The notes under the pieces were generated by a model. That model did no database searches. It was given only the letters and a program-made list of their open reading frames with translations, and was not told the origin of the DNA. A program made the translations under genes and the position numbers. From Vombatus ursinus (taxonomy: Eukaryota; Chordata; Mammalia; Diprotodontia; Vombatidae), in contig NW_020954548.1 of NCBI RefSeq assembly GCF_900497805.2, positions 10,863,866 through 10,927,865 of the forward strand: a DNA stretch of 64,000 nt. Direction: 5' to 3'. Shown here piece after piece: positions 46,910 to 58,575 of the stretch (the stretch's first letter is position 1; every line of letters begins with the position of its first letter).

Positions 46910-47205
46910 CTTCAACAAGCATTTATTATATATGAAACATTGTGGTAGTTACTGGAAATTAAAAGTCTAAAATAAAGTTCACCTAGTAGTCATGAAAAGC
47001 ACAGAACTATATAGCACTCACTCTAGCTGGAAGGAACTCCAAAAACCATTTAGTGAATCTCCCTCACTTTGCAGTTGAAGAAACTGAGGCCCAAAGGAAT
47101 TAAGTAAGTTACCCAATGTCACCCAGGTAATTAAGGTAAGAAGTAATATTTGGACCCATGTCCTTTGACCTCAGGACTAGCATCCTTTTCACTGTCCCAG
47201 ATACT
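46910..47205. repeat. Old dispersed repeat fragment followed by a MIR/CR1-like copy
   Basis: 46910-46990 ('AACAAGCATTTATTATATAT') is 5278-type. 47010-47205 ('GTTGAAGAAACTGAGGCCCA', 'TGTCACCCAGGTAATTAAGG') is MIR-like in reverse. Confidence 0.5.
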
Positions 47206-47759
47206 CTTAGGTGAAATAATGGTATGTTTACAGAAAAAAAAAAACCCTACCAACTTAAGATTGTTATGTAGAAGATGCAACAGCCATTAATGAACTATGC
47301 TGTCTTTGATTCCAGAAAATTGTTTATCTGGTTTCTGAATTTGATTCAATTCATATATCCTTATGAAACTAAAAAATACCCTTTCACCCATTCCTAACCA
47401 TCCAACAAGCCCCATCACCAGCTTTGCTATGTGCCACAAGAGCAGAATAGGCAGGAAGAGCATGAAGGGTAGGAGTGGTTACCACCTTCTCCTCCATCCC
47501 CACCCCAAACATGAATTTCCATTAACTAATAGTTCATTCACATTGCCCCAGGTAGATTCCCTCCCCTTTTTTTTTTTGACTTCTCACACTCTTTCACAAG
47601 ACTTCTTAGTGAATGACAGAACTGTGATTTATATCGGTTTTCAAAAGCATTGTGAACTTCCCTTTCCTCCCACACTTCTCTCTTACTCTGAAGCACTCAG
47701 AACATTTCAGTTACAGAATCACCCAACCCAAGAATTTGAAGAAAATCACTGAAGGATTC

Positions 47760-48115
47760 TAGTCCAACCTTACCTAACCAAGACTCTTTTTTACAACATC
47801 ATTGATAAGTGGTCATCTCGCCTCTGATTAAAGATCTCCAGTAATGGGGAACCCATCATCTCCTAAGGCAGCCCATACTATTTTGGGGCAGCTCAAAGTC
47901 TTAGGCAATTTTGTCTTGTGTGGAGCCCAAATTGACCTTTCTGTATCTTCTGTCCAGTGTTCTTAATTCTTCCTTCTCGGACCAAGGACAACAAACTTGG
48001 ATGTTCTTTAAATACTTGAAGGCAGCATTTATGATCTTCCTAAACCTTCTCTTATTTAGGCTAAACTTCCCCAGTTTCTTCAAATGATCATCCTATGGCA
48101 TGGTTTTCAGTTAGC
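47760..48115. repeat. CR1/L3 LINE fragment, best-preserved copy
   Basis: 'GATCTCCAGTAATGGGGAAC', 'GGCAGCCCATACTATTTTGG', 'GTTCTTTAAATACTTGAAGG' and 'CTTCTCTTATTTAGGCTAAA' follow the usual block order. Confidence 0.7.
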
Positions 48116-48334
48116 ATTCTGGTCAATGGATTAAAGATTTGCCTTGGAATATAGGTGGGAAAATACTGGTTTCTTAGGTTTTTCTGGTGGGTTATTAGAT
48201 AATTCATCTTTTATTCTGCTTTTACTCTTTCACCACCATCACAATCCCTGCTTCCAAGAAACACTTAAAATCCTTTGGTAATGTCCAGTATTGAAACATT
48301 AAGTGTTATCACACTCATAGAATCTTATACTTAC

Positions 48335-48380
48335 CACATTGCTGCAGGTTCTATATCGAATATTACGTCCTTCACAGCTC
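48335..48380 (-). CDS. ADAMTSL1: ADAMTSL1 coding exon, end of first thrombospondin type-1 repeat (46 bp)
   Basis: Seen: the minus strand reads SCEGRNIRYRTCSNV after one base of a split codon, ending in GTG followed by a consensus donor GTAAGT (48334-48329). Upstream is a pyrimidine-rich tract with acceptor TAG (48383-48381). The 46-bp length leaves one split-codon base at the 5' end (a Lys codon, AA|G, by comparison with the human protein recalled from memory) and phase 0 at the 3' end. Known: ADAMTSL1 (punctin) is a secreted, protease-less relative of ADAMTS proteins found in extracellular matrix. This peptide supplies the last cysteines of its first TSP1 repeat. Joined to the exon at 11276 it reads SNV-DCPPE, as in the human protein. 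The preceding exon (WxxW part of the repeat) was not found and probably lies beyond 64000. The exon is too short to find by ORF length; it was found by expected peptide and splice sites. Confidence 0.93.
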
Positions 48381-48597
48381 CTATGTCAGAAAAAGAAGAA
48401 GTAATAATAGTTATATGTGTTCCAAACTTTGGAATTTTGTAGCTGAGACCTTATATGATCATCAGAGTCCAACTCTGTATCTTACTAGTAATGAAACTAT
48501 GGCCCAACTCTCTTGCATGATAAGAATCTTTTTTGTCACTAATGTAGTAGACTTCCTCTTTCAGAGAACTATTAACAAATATTAAAATGATGAGATT

Positions 48598-48646
48598 TAA
48601 ACTAGATTATCCCAAACTGTTAATTATCTAAACTAGATTATCCCAA
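48598..48646. repeat. Two-copy tandem duplication, 31-bp period
   Basis: TAAACTAGATTATCCCAA occurs at 48598-48615 and again at 48629-48646, identical. Confidence 0.85.
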
Positions 48647-48679
48647 TCCCAAACCACACATCCCTGGTATTCATGGATA

Positions 48680-48865
48680 AGCAATCCAGAGCTAGTGTGG
48701 AATGGTGGGAAGAGCATTAGAGATGAAATCAAAAGGCCTGGATTCAAGTCCCAACTTTCCCATTGAACAACAATTTAACCTTGAGTAAGTTGATTCACAA
48801 CTACAGAATTTTGTTTTTTTTCTCTATGAAGTGAGGGCAATGGGCTAGATGACAAATCAGATTTT
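48680..48865 (+). repeat. MIR-like SINE
   Basis: 'GGCCTGGATTCAAGTCCCAA', 'TTAACCTTGAGTAAGTTGAT' and 'GAGGGCAATGGGCTAGATGA'. Confidence 0.65.
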
Positions 48866-49754
48866 CGTTAGCTCTAGTAGTCTAAATATAATGCCAGCTG
48901 CATCCTTACCAAAATCTGTCTATTAAAAATACTTAATACATGTAGCAGTATAGGGGTGTGAAAATAGACTTTATTTTACATTGATCTATAATTTCTCTGA
49001 CCTTCTTCTATTTTTGGGGGTTCCCTTGGCTCCTTAGACAGTCTTTTTGGATTCTTTCAATATATTTCAAGACCAAAAGTGTTTTGTGACCAAATTAACT
49101 TTGGAAAGACTAGGTTAAAGAGATATTACATCTAGGTTTTGATTAGTATGATAATAAATCCCATGAAATAGATGCATGTATTTTAATTCACACTATTCAA
49201 AGTTATAATTGTGTAAAATATGGCAACTGGTTCTAGCCCAGTGGAAATATGCAATGCAAATTCAAATAATGTGACCACTTCCATGAGATTCATTATTTAC
49301 ACTAATTAGGACCAATCTATTCCTTCACTAGAGTAGGAGCTGATACTAGATTTCATTGCTACTATAATTCTACTTACTCCCCAAATACTTATGATACATG
49401 CTTAGAAATCTTTGTTATCTGAGAGAAAAGACATCCTAGAGCAAAGTTTTCTATAAAGCACATTTCTTTTCAATGAATCTTATTTTCCTTTTGATTTCAT
49501 TATAAAATTAGAGAGGAGTTACATGAGAGGAAAAGATTTGTCAACGCATATACTTACTAATATTAAACAATACAACACATATATTTTTTAAAAACCGTAC
49601 TTAAAAACTGTCTTGTTAAGAAAGCATATGTGGTAATACTCAAAACATTAACATAGCTATTATGGTATTCTGAAAATAAGTAATTTTTTTTTTTTAAAGC
49701 GGAAATGAAAATACGATCCAATCTGATTCAACAAACATTTCCTATAGAGGAATT

Positions 49755-49865
49755 ATAAGGTTTTCAATCTGGAAGAAATCTTAGAGTTCATCTAGTCCAA
49801 CCATCTCATTTTATAGATGGAAACACTGAGACTCAGAGAAATTAAGCAACCTGCTCGAGATTATT
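49755..49865 (-). repeat. MIR/CR1-like repeat
   Basis: 'AATCTTAGAGTTCATCTAGT' and 'TTTATAGATGGAAACACTGA'. Confidence 0.55.
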
Positions 49866-49869
49866 AGGC

Positions 49870-51943
49870 ACTTTGATACCCATCCAATTCTATTTTCCAT
49901 CTTCTGACTATTAAGTTGTCAATCTCTAAATTTTTAACAATGCTGCTAAATTTTTCACCAATTTCAGTCTTAGCATTAACTTCAATTCCAAGGCAATTAT
50001 CTTTTATACAATTGCATTTATTGGCCCTTTCTAAGACTTTTTCAACTGTTAGCACCTATGGAGTGCATTTACATATCCCTGGATAATAGATCATAACCAC
50101 GTACATCGCTAAGAATTGAAATATTTAATCCCTGCTTAGCAATGGCCCTTTGCCATGATATCTGCTAGGATACAACAGTGTCCAACAGCTAACATCTGAT
50201 AATGATCAAGCAAATTATTAAAGTGTGCCTGTAAATGTACCATTCTACTGAGAATCTAGTGTTTTGTTTATTTAGTTGAAAACTGGGGTCCTCATTACTG
50301 GGTGTTAGCTCAGTAAAATAGCATTCGTTGAGTGTGACAAAGGGCTAATCATTGGGCTGTGGGCTACAGAGGTTATCATCGAGTCGTCTAGCAATGGGAC
50401 AAGGGACAAAATAATGTGTGAGACTCTTCGGTAATAAAGCTGGTGAAAGAAAAAAGGGCTCTTATTTACCGTGAATCTTTAATTAATGATTTACTGAACT
50501 CTAGAATAAGGTTAAGGATATTTATAAAAAGTGAGGGATTCCTATACAGATAGTCTATATGTGTCAAAAGAAGTCTTTTGGCTCTTGTCTTAGTATTTTT
50601 TAAAAAAGATATCAGTATTTATTGGTGAAATTTCCATGTGCTAATTGTATAACTTAATAGAGTCCATCATTTTACAAAAGATTGACTTTGTTAAAGCAGA
50701 ATAAAAATTTCACTGAAATTAACAGAGTGACTATTCTAAAATGAGGATTGTACTCTTGCCATCTAAAGTTTTACATTCAGAGAATTATTGATTTATCTGG
50801 GCACAAAAACTCATCTGAGAATTAAATGGTGAAAATATCATTTATTTTTATACTTCATTAATATAAAACAGCCAAATAGTTTCCTTCACATTTAAACAAA
50901 ATAAAATTCACCTCTGGGAATGAAAACAAACATTGAAAATCTCAGCTCTTAAATCATTTTGGAGTTGTTATGGAGCATTCATAATGGAGGATCTAAGTGA
51001 CTGTGCCTTCTCTCCCATAACTGTACAACCATAATAGGAAGGTGTCTCCTGGTATAGATACATAGAATTAGGGGCTTACAACCTTAGCTACGACAGTAAA
51101 GTAAGTGAATATATCTAGAACAAAGGTTTTGATGAAAATTTATTTTTTATTTTTGTTTATCATATCAACTCTTCCTGGTAGCCAGTATTTAATCCTAACC
51201 AATTCCCCACCCCCTACCCCTCAAAAAAAGGAGATAACCCTTTTATATGTTGCGTGGCAGTCTTCTTTAAGCAGACTTACAACAAAGCTGAGGTAAGTTG
51301 GAGGCACAGTTTCTTCGTCCCTCATTAGCACAGAACAAACCGTACCACTTCTTCCACTTCTCAAAATCCTGATGTTATCTCAGTTTCAATGATTAAAACT
51401 TACCGACCTTGGAACAGATGAATTGCTATGGAAAATTTAAAGCCCCACTGATTGGATGGCTTTCGTTCCTCCCCTCCCTCCAATTCGTATTGTCTAATTC
51501 TTTAAAAGGGAAAGGATGACTCATGTTTAGCCCTTATTATGAATAAACAAACTCTCTTTGATAATTCAAGTACCTTAGGCTGCTTCTACTTGTACATTTT
51601 TCTTTGCTGAAAGAGTAGCTCCTCTGTGAACAAATGCATCCTTCTGAAGGTCGAGCCAGGCCTACCCCTAGTAAGGGGACATGGGACCATGTAACCTAAA
51701 ACCAGAGGGCTCTCCAGAACAGCACCATTTGTATTCAGCTCCTATAAAGATGCAGACTCTTACCTTTGGACTATAAAAAAACCAGAGGAGTGTTAAGTGA
51801 AAACAGGTTACTGCTCTGGATTGCTCTTGATTTTCAAATATGGGATCACGGGCAAAGAATTTTGAAATAGGAGAGTCCATCTGCTTATATATCTTTTTTC
51901 TCCCCAAAAAACCCTTTTAGTCATTCAAAAGGAAAGAATGAGC

Positions 51944-51945
<2 letters not shown>
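49870..51945. other. Intronic sequence without recognised features
   Basis: No gene or clear transposon was seen. A donor-like motif at 51403-51398 (minus) was considered and rejected as an exon. Confidence 0.4.

Positions 51946-51950
<5 letters not shown>

Positions 51951-51975
<25 letters not shown>
51951..51975. repeat. (GA)n microsatellite
   Basis: A pure GA array of 25 bp. Confidence 0.97.
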
Positions 51976-52489
51976 TAGACATAAAACCATCTTAGAGATT
52001 CAAGCCAGAAGGACCCCAGGCCGTTTAGACTATTGGTCCTAAAATGACCGCGGATTAAAGAAGACAAGCTAATTTACAGCCAGAGCAGGGATTTCATATA
52101 GCTTTTGAATAACTATTTTTTTCTTCATCCCTTCATATAAGCATTTGAATTTTTAGCAGATTTATGCAGTCAGAGGATGCCCGAAGAAACTACTTATAAC
52201 ACTCCCACATTTCTGAGGTTTTTCCTAAAGATATTAGGAAGACCCAAGAATCTTGTACTCTTCAACAAACACCCCTGTCTGTGGGGTTTGCTGATTAGGG
52301 ATGTTTTCATTTTTCACAAGCTAAAACATCAATGTAAGATTTTTTTAAGGTTCATACTGTTATATTACTCTGAATAGTCACTGAAAACAAAATTTAACAA
52401 CACAGAAGTGAGTATTAATGTATGTGAAAATGGGAACATGTATGCCTAGACTGGGTTGGTCTGAGAGGTTCATTGTTATTCATTTAACT

Positions 52490-52770
52490 GAACAAGAACT
52501 TATTAAGTCCTGAGAACTATGCTAGATGCTGAGGATATGAAGACATAAGTGAAACAGGCTTTTTCTTCAAGGATTTACGTTCTATCATGGCAAACAACAT
52601 GTACATAGAAAGTTAAATAAAAAATATATACAAATTAATTTCCAGGGAAGGGCACTAGCAATTAAAAGCTGGGGATTAGCATGGGATTCCTGTAGAAAGT
52701 GGCACCTGATCTGAGCTTTGAAGGAGAGAGTCCTTAATGACCCTTCAGCTGTGAACCCCAAGAGATCCAT
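52490..52770 (+). repeat. Old dispersed repeat (same family as 5278-5645)
   Basis: 'AACAAGAACTTATTAAGTCC', 'GAACTATGCTAGATGCTGAG', 'AGAAAGTGGCACCTGATCTG' and 'AGCTTTGAAGGA' are in family order. Confidence 0.6.
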
Positions 52771-52830
52771 GCAATGTAATTGTTCCATTAAGATTGTACA
52801 TTAGCTAACTACATAAAGATAATTATAGTG

Positions 52831-52868
52831 ATGTCATTTTGGTCCTCTTAGAGTATGAAGGACAACAA
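52831..52868 (+). repeat. Fragment of the unnamed SINE seen at 29830-29995
   Basis: 'GATGTCATTTTGGTCCTCTT' followed by 'AGAGTATGAAGGACAACAAC'. Confidence 0.5.
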
Positions 52869-52988
52869 CTATATAAAGATAATGATTCATGCACAAGGTA
52901 CTTAATTTGTTGGAGATAGTTTATTTAAGGGGCAGTCTTGCCAGATGTTATTTCTACATCCCTTTTTGCTCTTACTACTCTACGATCA

Positions 52989-53240
52989 GGGCAGCCAGGA
53001 TGCAGAGTGGATAGAGTGCCAAGGCTAGAGTTAGGAAGACTCATCTTCATGAGTTCAAATTTGGCCTCAGATGCTTATTAGCTGTGTGACCCTGAGCAAG
53101 TCACTTAACCCTGTTCCTCAGGTCCTTGTCTGTAAAATTAGATGGAGAAGGAAGTGGCAAACCACTCCAGTATCTTTGCCAAGAAAACCTCAAATGGGGT
53201 CTTGAAGAGTCAGATATGACTGAAATGACTGAACAACAAG
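52989..53240 (+). repeat. MAR1-like CORE-SINE, near full length
   Basis: Head 'GGCAGCCAGGATGCAGAGTG', core 'GACCCTGAGCAAGTCACTTA', then 'CCACTCCAGTATCTTTGCCA' and tail 'GACTGAAATGACTGAACAAC'. Confidence 0.92.
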
Positions 53241-53791
53241 TCTATTATCTACTCAGGATCAGTATTTACCTTTTCTTTCTTCACTCCATCTTCTGCAAGT
53301 ATATTCCATGTGTGAAACGGCCCCCTTCCACTCATCTGTGATACATTGTCCTTTCCTTTTTTTTTTTAAATGTTAAGAAAATACTGTTTAGATGAAATCT
53401 TCCTCATCTAAGGCAAGCCTGATGCCAAGTGTCCTGTACTATTAGTAAATTCTATACCCCTCCCTTCTAAAATTCTCTTCGCCATATTGCTGTATATATT
53501 CATATTTGGTAATCCTTCTTGAAATGTTCAGCACCTGTGCCCAGCAAGTGCTTTGTTATTACAATTAGATGATGACTTTGACTATTGCATTATCTCTGAG
53601 AATAATCCGTACCAAGTACTATTAAATATGTCTGCAAAATTTCTGATGTTTAAACTAAAAAGTGAATTTTATATTTTATTCCAAGTTTTTTTTGGTTTTC
53701 TATCTACCAGTGATTCACCATTCATTTTCAGGCAATCAGGCCAATAACTATTATCAGATTGCTGTATCATCTCCGAATCATGGAAATTCTG

Positions 53792-54010
53792 AAGTGGCAG
53801 CCAGGGGGTAGTGGAAAGAATACTTGACTTGGAATCAGGAATCCCGGGGCTCAAATTATGGTTCTGACACTTTAGCAGTGTGGCTGTGGGCAACTCATTA
53901 AATCTTTGAGCCTCATCTGTAAAATGGAGATGATAATACCCATGCTGGCTACCTCATAGGATTGTCATAAGGAAAATGTACTTTAACTATTAAAGTACTT
54001 GAGGTTATTG
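53792..54010 (+). repeat. MIR, near full length
   Basis: 'ACTTGACTTGGAATCAGGAA', 'CCTCATCTGTAAAATGGAGA' and 'TACCTCATAGGATTGTCATA'. Confidence 0.75.
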
Positions 54011-55455
54011 TTTTTAAATTAAATCAAATGTTCTTTAAAAGTACATACCCCCACCAAATATACAACTGAAAATTAGCTATAAAATAAGGAAGGGACACAA
54101 AACCTTATTGTGGTTTCACTCTAAATATAATAGCTTAAAAAAACATATACAAAACATATCTTTTACTCAAGCATTCAGTCAAAAAGTCCCATAGTCCCAT
54201 TGCAGGACTCCTATGAGTTCTCCATTGCCTCCTTGGCATGTGGCTCAAACAGATTAGTGCTAGGGGAGAAATTTATTCTTCTCTTGGTAGATAGCTATGC
54301 AAGCCAAACTATTATGACAACTTGATAAATGTAGCTTTTGAAAATGCTTTCTGTTGTAATAATACAACAAACAACAAGAAGGCAAAATGCCAAACACCAT
54401 CAATCAATGTGGGAACTAACTGGGATAAAAAAAAGCCCACAATCTCAGTGTCACACTGAATCTTTGAATTTGCCAGAGGTCCAAACCTTGGCTAATGAGC
54501 CAAAATAAGAGTCAGGCTTATAGATATAGTTTCAAAGCAATTTTAAACCAACTTCTAGGGGCAGAGGGGTGATACTTAAAACATGGTGCCACAAGTAGTG
54601 AGCTGCTCTTAAGAGTTTATTTCTTTAGCATTAAATAACACTTATATGACTTCATTTGAATGTCTCAATACTTCTATGATACACTGATTTCTTATTATAA
54701 AGTTGATCTGAAGACTGTGCCCCAAGGGAAACTTATTTACTAATACTGCAATTGTCCCACACATTGAACTTCAGGGCTACATTTGATGCATGTAGGAATT
54801 GGATAGGTATGGGGGAAAATTCCTAGAATATGCTTCTTCTGTTCTTGTCAGAGGCATTTGAAGCAGGATTTCTTAGTGTATTCAGACAATCCTTATTAGT
54901 AACTTAGAGCCTGGGCCAGGTTAATTGGCAATATTTTCATCTACAGGAAAAAAAAAAGTATATGCTGTAATAGTGCCTGGCACATAACGGACACCTAATA
55001 TATGTTTTTCGATTGCTTGATACCCGTAACACTTCTATTGTGAGCTTCAGGGTGTTCTATTGACTGTTGTAAACTTTCAGTATGATCTAAACTCCTGATA
55101 GAAGAGAAATCTCTCCGGATAACACACTTGGATGCCAAGTCTCCTAAGGTGACAATAACATTGAGTAAGACTATTTCTTAATGGTACATTTTGCAGCATA
55201 AGCAGAGTTACTAAATCTTGCAGAAAGAAGATAAGTTACTGCTTAGCTGTGTGTAGTAATTTTTTCCAAACAATTATGGCTTTGTACTCCTTGGACTGTC
55301 TTAAAAGGAAGATTTGCTGTAATAGTGAAGTCTTCACAAACAGGAGATAAAACCATAAAAAGGAAGAGATGGTATACTACAATCACAAGCAAAGAAGGCA
55401 AGACACATGCGATATTGTAAGGTTTATGGCCAGAATACTGATGGAACCCAAAACT
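54010..55455. other. Intronic sequence without recognised features
   Basis: No gene was seen. A short L2/MIR-type end ('AGTGCCTGGCACATAACGGA', about 54971) is the only repeat recognised. Confidence 0.4.
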
Positions 55456-55464
55456 GCTCTGATT

Positions 55465-55735
55465 ATGCAATCAGAGTCAACAAGAATTTACCGAGCACAT
55501 AGGCTGTGCTCCTAGTGTTCTGGGAAATAGAGAAGTATAAGATACGGACCTCAAGGACCTTACAGTCTAATTGGGGAGACGAGGGCCAAAGGAACATAGG
55601 ATCATAAGACTTAGAGATACAATAGTTCTTAGGGAACAAATATTCCCAAATCCTTATTTTACAGATGAGAAAATCAGGGCTCAGACATCCTGAAGATCAC
55701 AAAAGCAGTAAGTAGCTATGCCAGGATTAGAACCC
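55465..55735. repeat. Old dispersed repeat fragment plus MIR/CR1-like copy
   Basis: 55465-55590 ('GGACCTTACAGTCTAATTGG') is 5278-type. 55595-55735 ('TTACAGATGAGAAAATCAGG') is MIR-like in reverse. Confidence 0.5.
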
Positions 55736-56192
55736 TTGTCCATTGATTTCAAATAATCAGCTCAGATTTATAAAATGCTCTGAGGTACATGAATTATTCT
55801 TTTTACAACAGTTCTGTAATAAGACAGGTAACATGAGTTATATTATACACATTTTATAGATTAATAAGATGAAGTTTAGTGATGTCAAACTACCTTCCCA
55901 AGGTCATGCAAGCATCAAGTATCAGAGGTGAGGTATGCATTCAAATCTTCTTCTCCGTCAAATATATCGCCTTCTCAGACACACAGATGTTTGAAATAGC
56001 TATAGAGCAGTACACAACCATGAAGTGTATGGTCAAGAGCCATAGACTGTGACATCAGGAGTTAAGAAAAGGTAGGGGATGGAGTAGTATAGATATCACA
56101 TGTGTCTGTGTCAGAGTTATACAGTCCCAATCTACCAATCCCTACATCTCCATTCAGTTTTGCCAAAGGACTTAGGTTATATGGCATTTGTC

Positions 56193-56451
56193 GTTGTTCA
56201 ATTGTTTCATTTGTGTCCCACTATTTGTGACCCAGTTTTGGGGTTTTTTTTTTGGCAAAGATATTGCAATGGTTTGCTGTTTCCTTTTCCAGCTCATTTT
56301 ACAGATAAGGAAACTGAAGCAAAAGGGTTAAGCGACTTGCTCAGGATCACACAGCTAGTCAACATCTAAGACTGGATTTGAACTCACAAAGATGATATTT
56401 CCTGATTCCAAGCAGATGAGAGATGCTCTATCGACTATGATGCCTAGCTGC
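56193..56451 (-). repeat. MAR1-like CORE-SINE, near full length
   Basis: Forward: tail 'GTTGTTCAATTGTTTCATTT', 'CCTTTTCCAGCTCATTTTAC', and head reversed 'GATGCCTAGCTGC'. Confidence 0.88.
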
Positions 56452-56664
56452 ATAGCAACACCTAAACCTTGAGAGTGAAATGGGAGTAGAAGAGAATGGG
56501 AAAGAACTGAAGATTTTTATTTCTTATTACTCTGTCTCTTCCATTGTGCAAGTCATTGTTAACAGCTATCTTTATGAATAAGTTTCTCTTTAATGCGTAA
56601 AGAACTTTTAGCCTCATCTTTCTGCTATTACTTCATTATCGATCACCTGGTGTTTATATAATCA

Positions 56665-57085
56665 CGGCATTTCAGAGTTAGAAGGCAGTGCCGCAGCCTT
56701 CTAGTCTAGGTCACACCCCCTTCGACAATCTACTGCCTAACGTAGCCAACAAAGGTCATCAGACCTGTGCCTGAAGACCACTGATGAGGAGGAGCGCACT
56801 ACCCCTGAAGCAAGCCTCTTTCGACTTTTGCAAAGCTCTAGTTATTCGAAAGGTTTCTGGACCTCAAGCCTAAATTTGCCTCTCAGCAATTTCTTCCTTT
56901 TGATGCTACTTTTGTCTTCTGGTGCCAAAGAGAACCAACCCATCTACTCCATCTTCCACAGGCCAGTCCTTGAAATACTTGAAAACAGCTATTGTATCCT
57001 TTTACCCAAGTGTTCTCTATTTTAAGTTTAATGTCACCAATTTTTTTCCACTGATGCTCACAAGGCATGGACTTAAGGCCCTTGA
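56665..57085. repeat. CR1/L3 LINE fragment
   Basis: 'CAGAGTTAGAAGGCAGTGCC', 'GAAATACTTGAAAACAGCTA' and 'ACTGATGCTCACAAGGCATG' are in the usual order. Confidence 0.6.
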
Positions 57086-57149
57086 CTACTCACTTAAAAT
57101 CCATTTCTGTAACAAGTGGATGTTATACAATTTTTTTTTAAACAGAGTT

Positions 57150-57545
57150 TATCATGGATCCTAGGTTTAGAGTCAGGTGTTCTGGGTTCAAATCTGTGCT
57201 CTGTCGTTAACTTCCTGAGTGATTTCAGATATTTTACTTAACTTCTCTGGGCGTTAGTTTTCTTATTGGTGAAAGAAGATGACTGGACTAGATCAGAGGA
57301 GTCCAATATGCTGCCTACAGGCTTGAACATAGCTTATAATACTCTGCAGTGCAGATGAGCTAGATTGAAATGCAATGGAGGAAATGTTTAACAAAATAAA
57401 TAAAATGCAAAAAATATAGAAAATACTGCATTTTAAAACCAAGTCAAGATGCAGGCCACAGGGAGGATCAGTGGCCCCCACCTCTATCTGAGTTTGACAC
57501 CACTGGACCAGATAACTACTAAGGTTGCTTTTAACATTATCTTAT
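57150..57545 (+). repeat. MIR-like SINE split by a hAT-like element
   Basis: 57150-57293 ('TGTTCTGGGTTCAAATCTGT', ending 'GACTGGACTAGAT') resumes at 57506 ('GACCAGATAACTACTAAGGT'), as expected of one SINE tail. Confidence 0.75.
57286..57513 (-). mobile_element. hAT-like nonautonomous DNA transposon with 8-bp target duplication
   Basis: The body is 57294-57505: ends CAGAGGAGTCCAAT and GAGTTTGACACCACTG are imperfect inverted repeats. The right end matches the right end of the 21685 copy, and the centre is AT-rich. Flanks GACTAGAT (57286-57293) and GACCAGAT (57506-57513) differ at one base, giving the 8-bp duplication typical of hAT elements. Strand is arbitrary. Confidence 0.8.
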
Positions 57546-57703
57546 CCTTTATATAGATGCTAAAGGAAAGAAAAATTTGTGCATACATGTTCATTTCCTA
57601 CTATTTGCTCTTCCATCTTGATTTCATTCATCACTACCTTCTCTGAGAGACAAGAAAGGACAGAAGTGTCTTGCTTCATTTTGATAAAGAATCATTTTAT
57701 AAT

Positions 57704-57939
57704 GTTGTTCAGTTGTTTCAGTCATGTCTGATTCTTTGTGACCCTGCTCAGGATTTTCTTGGCAAAGATACTGGAGTGGTTTGCCATTTCCTTCTCCAGC
57801 TCATTTTACAGATGAGAAAACTGAGGGTTAAGCGATTTGCCCAGAGTCACACAGCTATTAAATGTCTAAGGCTGGATTTGAACTCAGGTCTTCTTAACTC
57901 CAGGCCTGGCACTCTATCCACTGTGCCACCCAGCTGCCC
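57704..57939 (-). repeat. MAR1-like CORE-SINE, near full length and well preserved
   Basis: Forward: 'GTTGTTCAGTTGTTTCAGTC', 'GATACTGGAGTGGTTTGCCA' and 'CACTGTGCCACCCAGCTGCC'. This is one of the least diverged copies here. Confidence 0.93.
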
Positions 57940-58049
57940 ACAAACCATCATAGTTGTAAATATTATTGACAGTAGGAAAAGAGGTGGAGAATGAAAATAA
58001 GTGAGTTTCAGGAAACTGGATTCAATGTTTCCATCTTTTCAATGAATAA

Positions 58050-58078
58050 GTATATATATATATGTATGTGTGTGTGTT
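58050..58078. repeat. (TA)n(TG)n microsatellite
   Basis: A TATATATATATATG then TGTGTGTG array. Confidence 0.9.
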
Positions 58079-58479
58079 ATAACTTAAGCTTTTCTGGGAA
58101 TGTCACCCAATACAAATTCAGAGTTGAAAACTGATGTACTACTTTGGCCAGAGATGAAAATTTTTCCTTTAATCCTTCTGTCTGAAACAGATGTCCATTA
58201 AAAAATGTAATTTTAGAAGACCATAGCATTTTCTCTAAAGCTACTGGTATAGGCAGTACATTTCAACCTTATGAGGCCAGGGACTTTTAATGCAAGTCAC
58301 GTGGGCAGAATGGTTAAAGAGGTATATGGATTACTATATGTATTCAAATCCTTGCATAAACATATGAATAAATTGTTAAAGTTTTTATTGATATGTTTTG
58401 GATCCTCTGTCATCTATATTTCCAAGTATCTCTCTCTTATACTCTCCCCAACACTACCTTCTATAATAATAGCTAAACA

Positions 58480-58575
58480 ATTTTAGAACTTGAAGGGACT
58501 TACCTTAAAGATAATCTAGCTCAATACTCTCATTTTGCAAGTGACAAAATTGAGGCTCAGAAAACTGACCATAGG
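58480..58575 (-). repeat. MIR/CR1-like remnant
   Basis: 'GAACTTGAAGGGACTTACCT' and 'GACAAAATTGAGGCTCAGAA'. Confidence 0.5.

Larger units (their letters stand above)
11277..48334 (-). other. ADAMTSL1: ADAMTSL1 intron of about 37 kb
   Basis: This 37,058-bp intron lies between the 46-bp and 237-bp exons. It starts GTAAGT (48334) and ends in a pyrimidine tract plus CAG (11277). It contains no other exon that I can support. Its content is L1 remnants (12-16 kb), MAR1-like and WSINE-like SINEs, a solo LTR, two or three hAT-like elements, L2, CR1/L3 and MIR copies, and simple repeats. Confidence 0.9.

Noticed and set aside
47363-47752. 129-codon open frame
   Set aside because: Low-complexity Pro/Ser/His-rich translation, no motif, adjacent to old repeats; chance.
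51398-51460. Minus-strand GTAAGT donor-like site with CCAAT (51455-51451) and TTTAAA (51441-51436) upstream, as an alternative first exon of ADAMTSL1
   Set aside because: The TATA-like motif is only about 35 bp from the donor, leaving almost no exon, and no start codon or coding match is seen.
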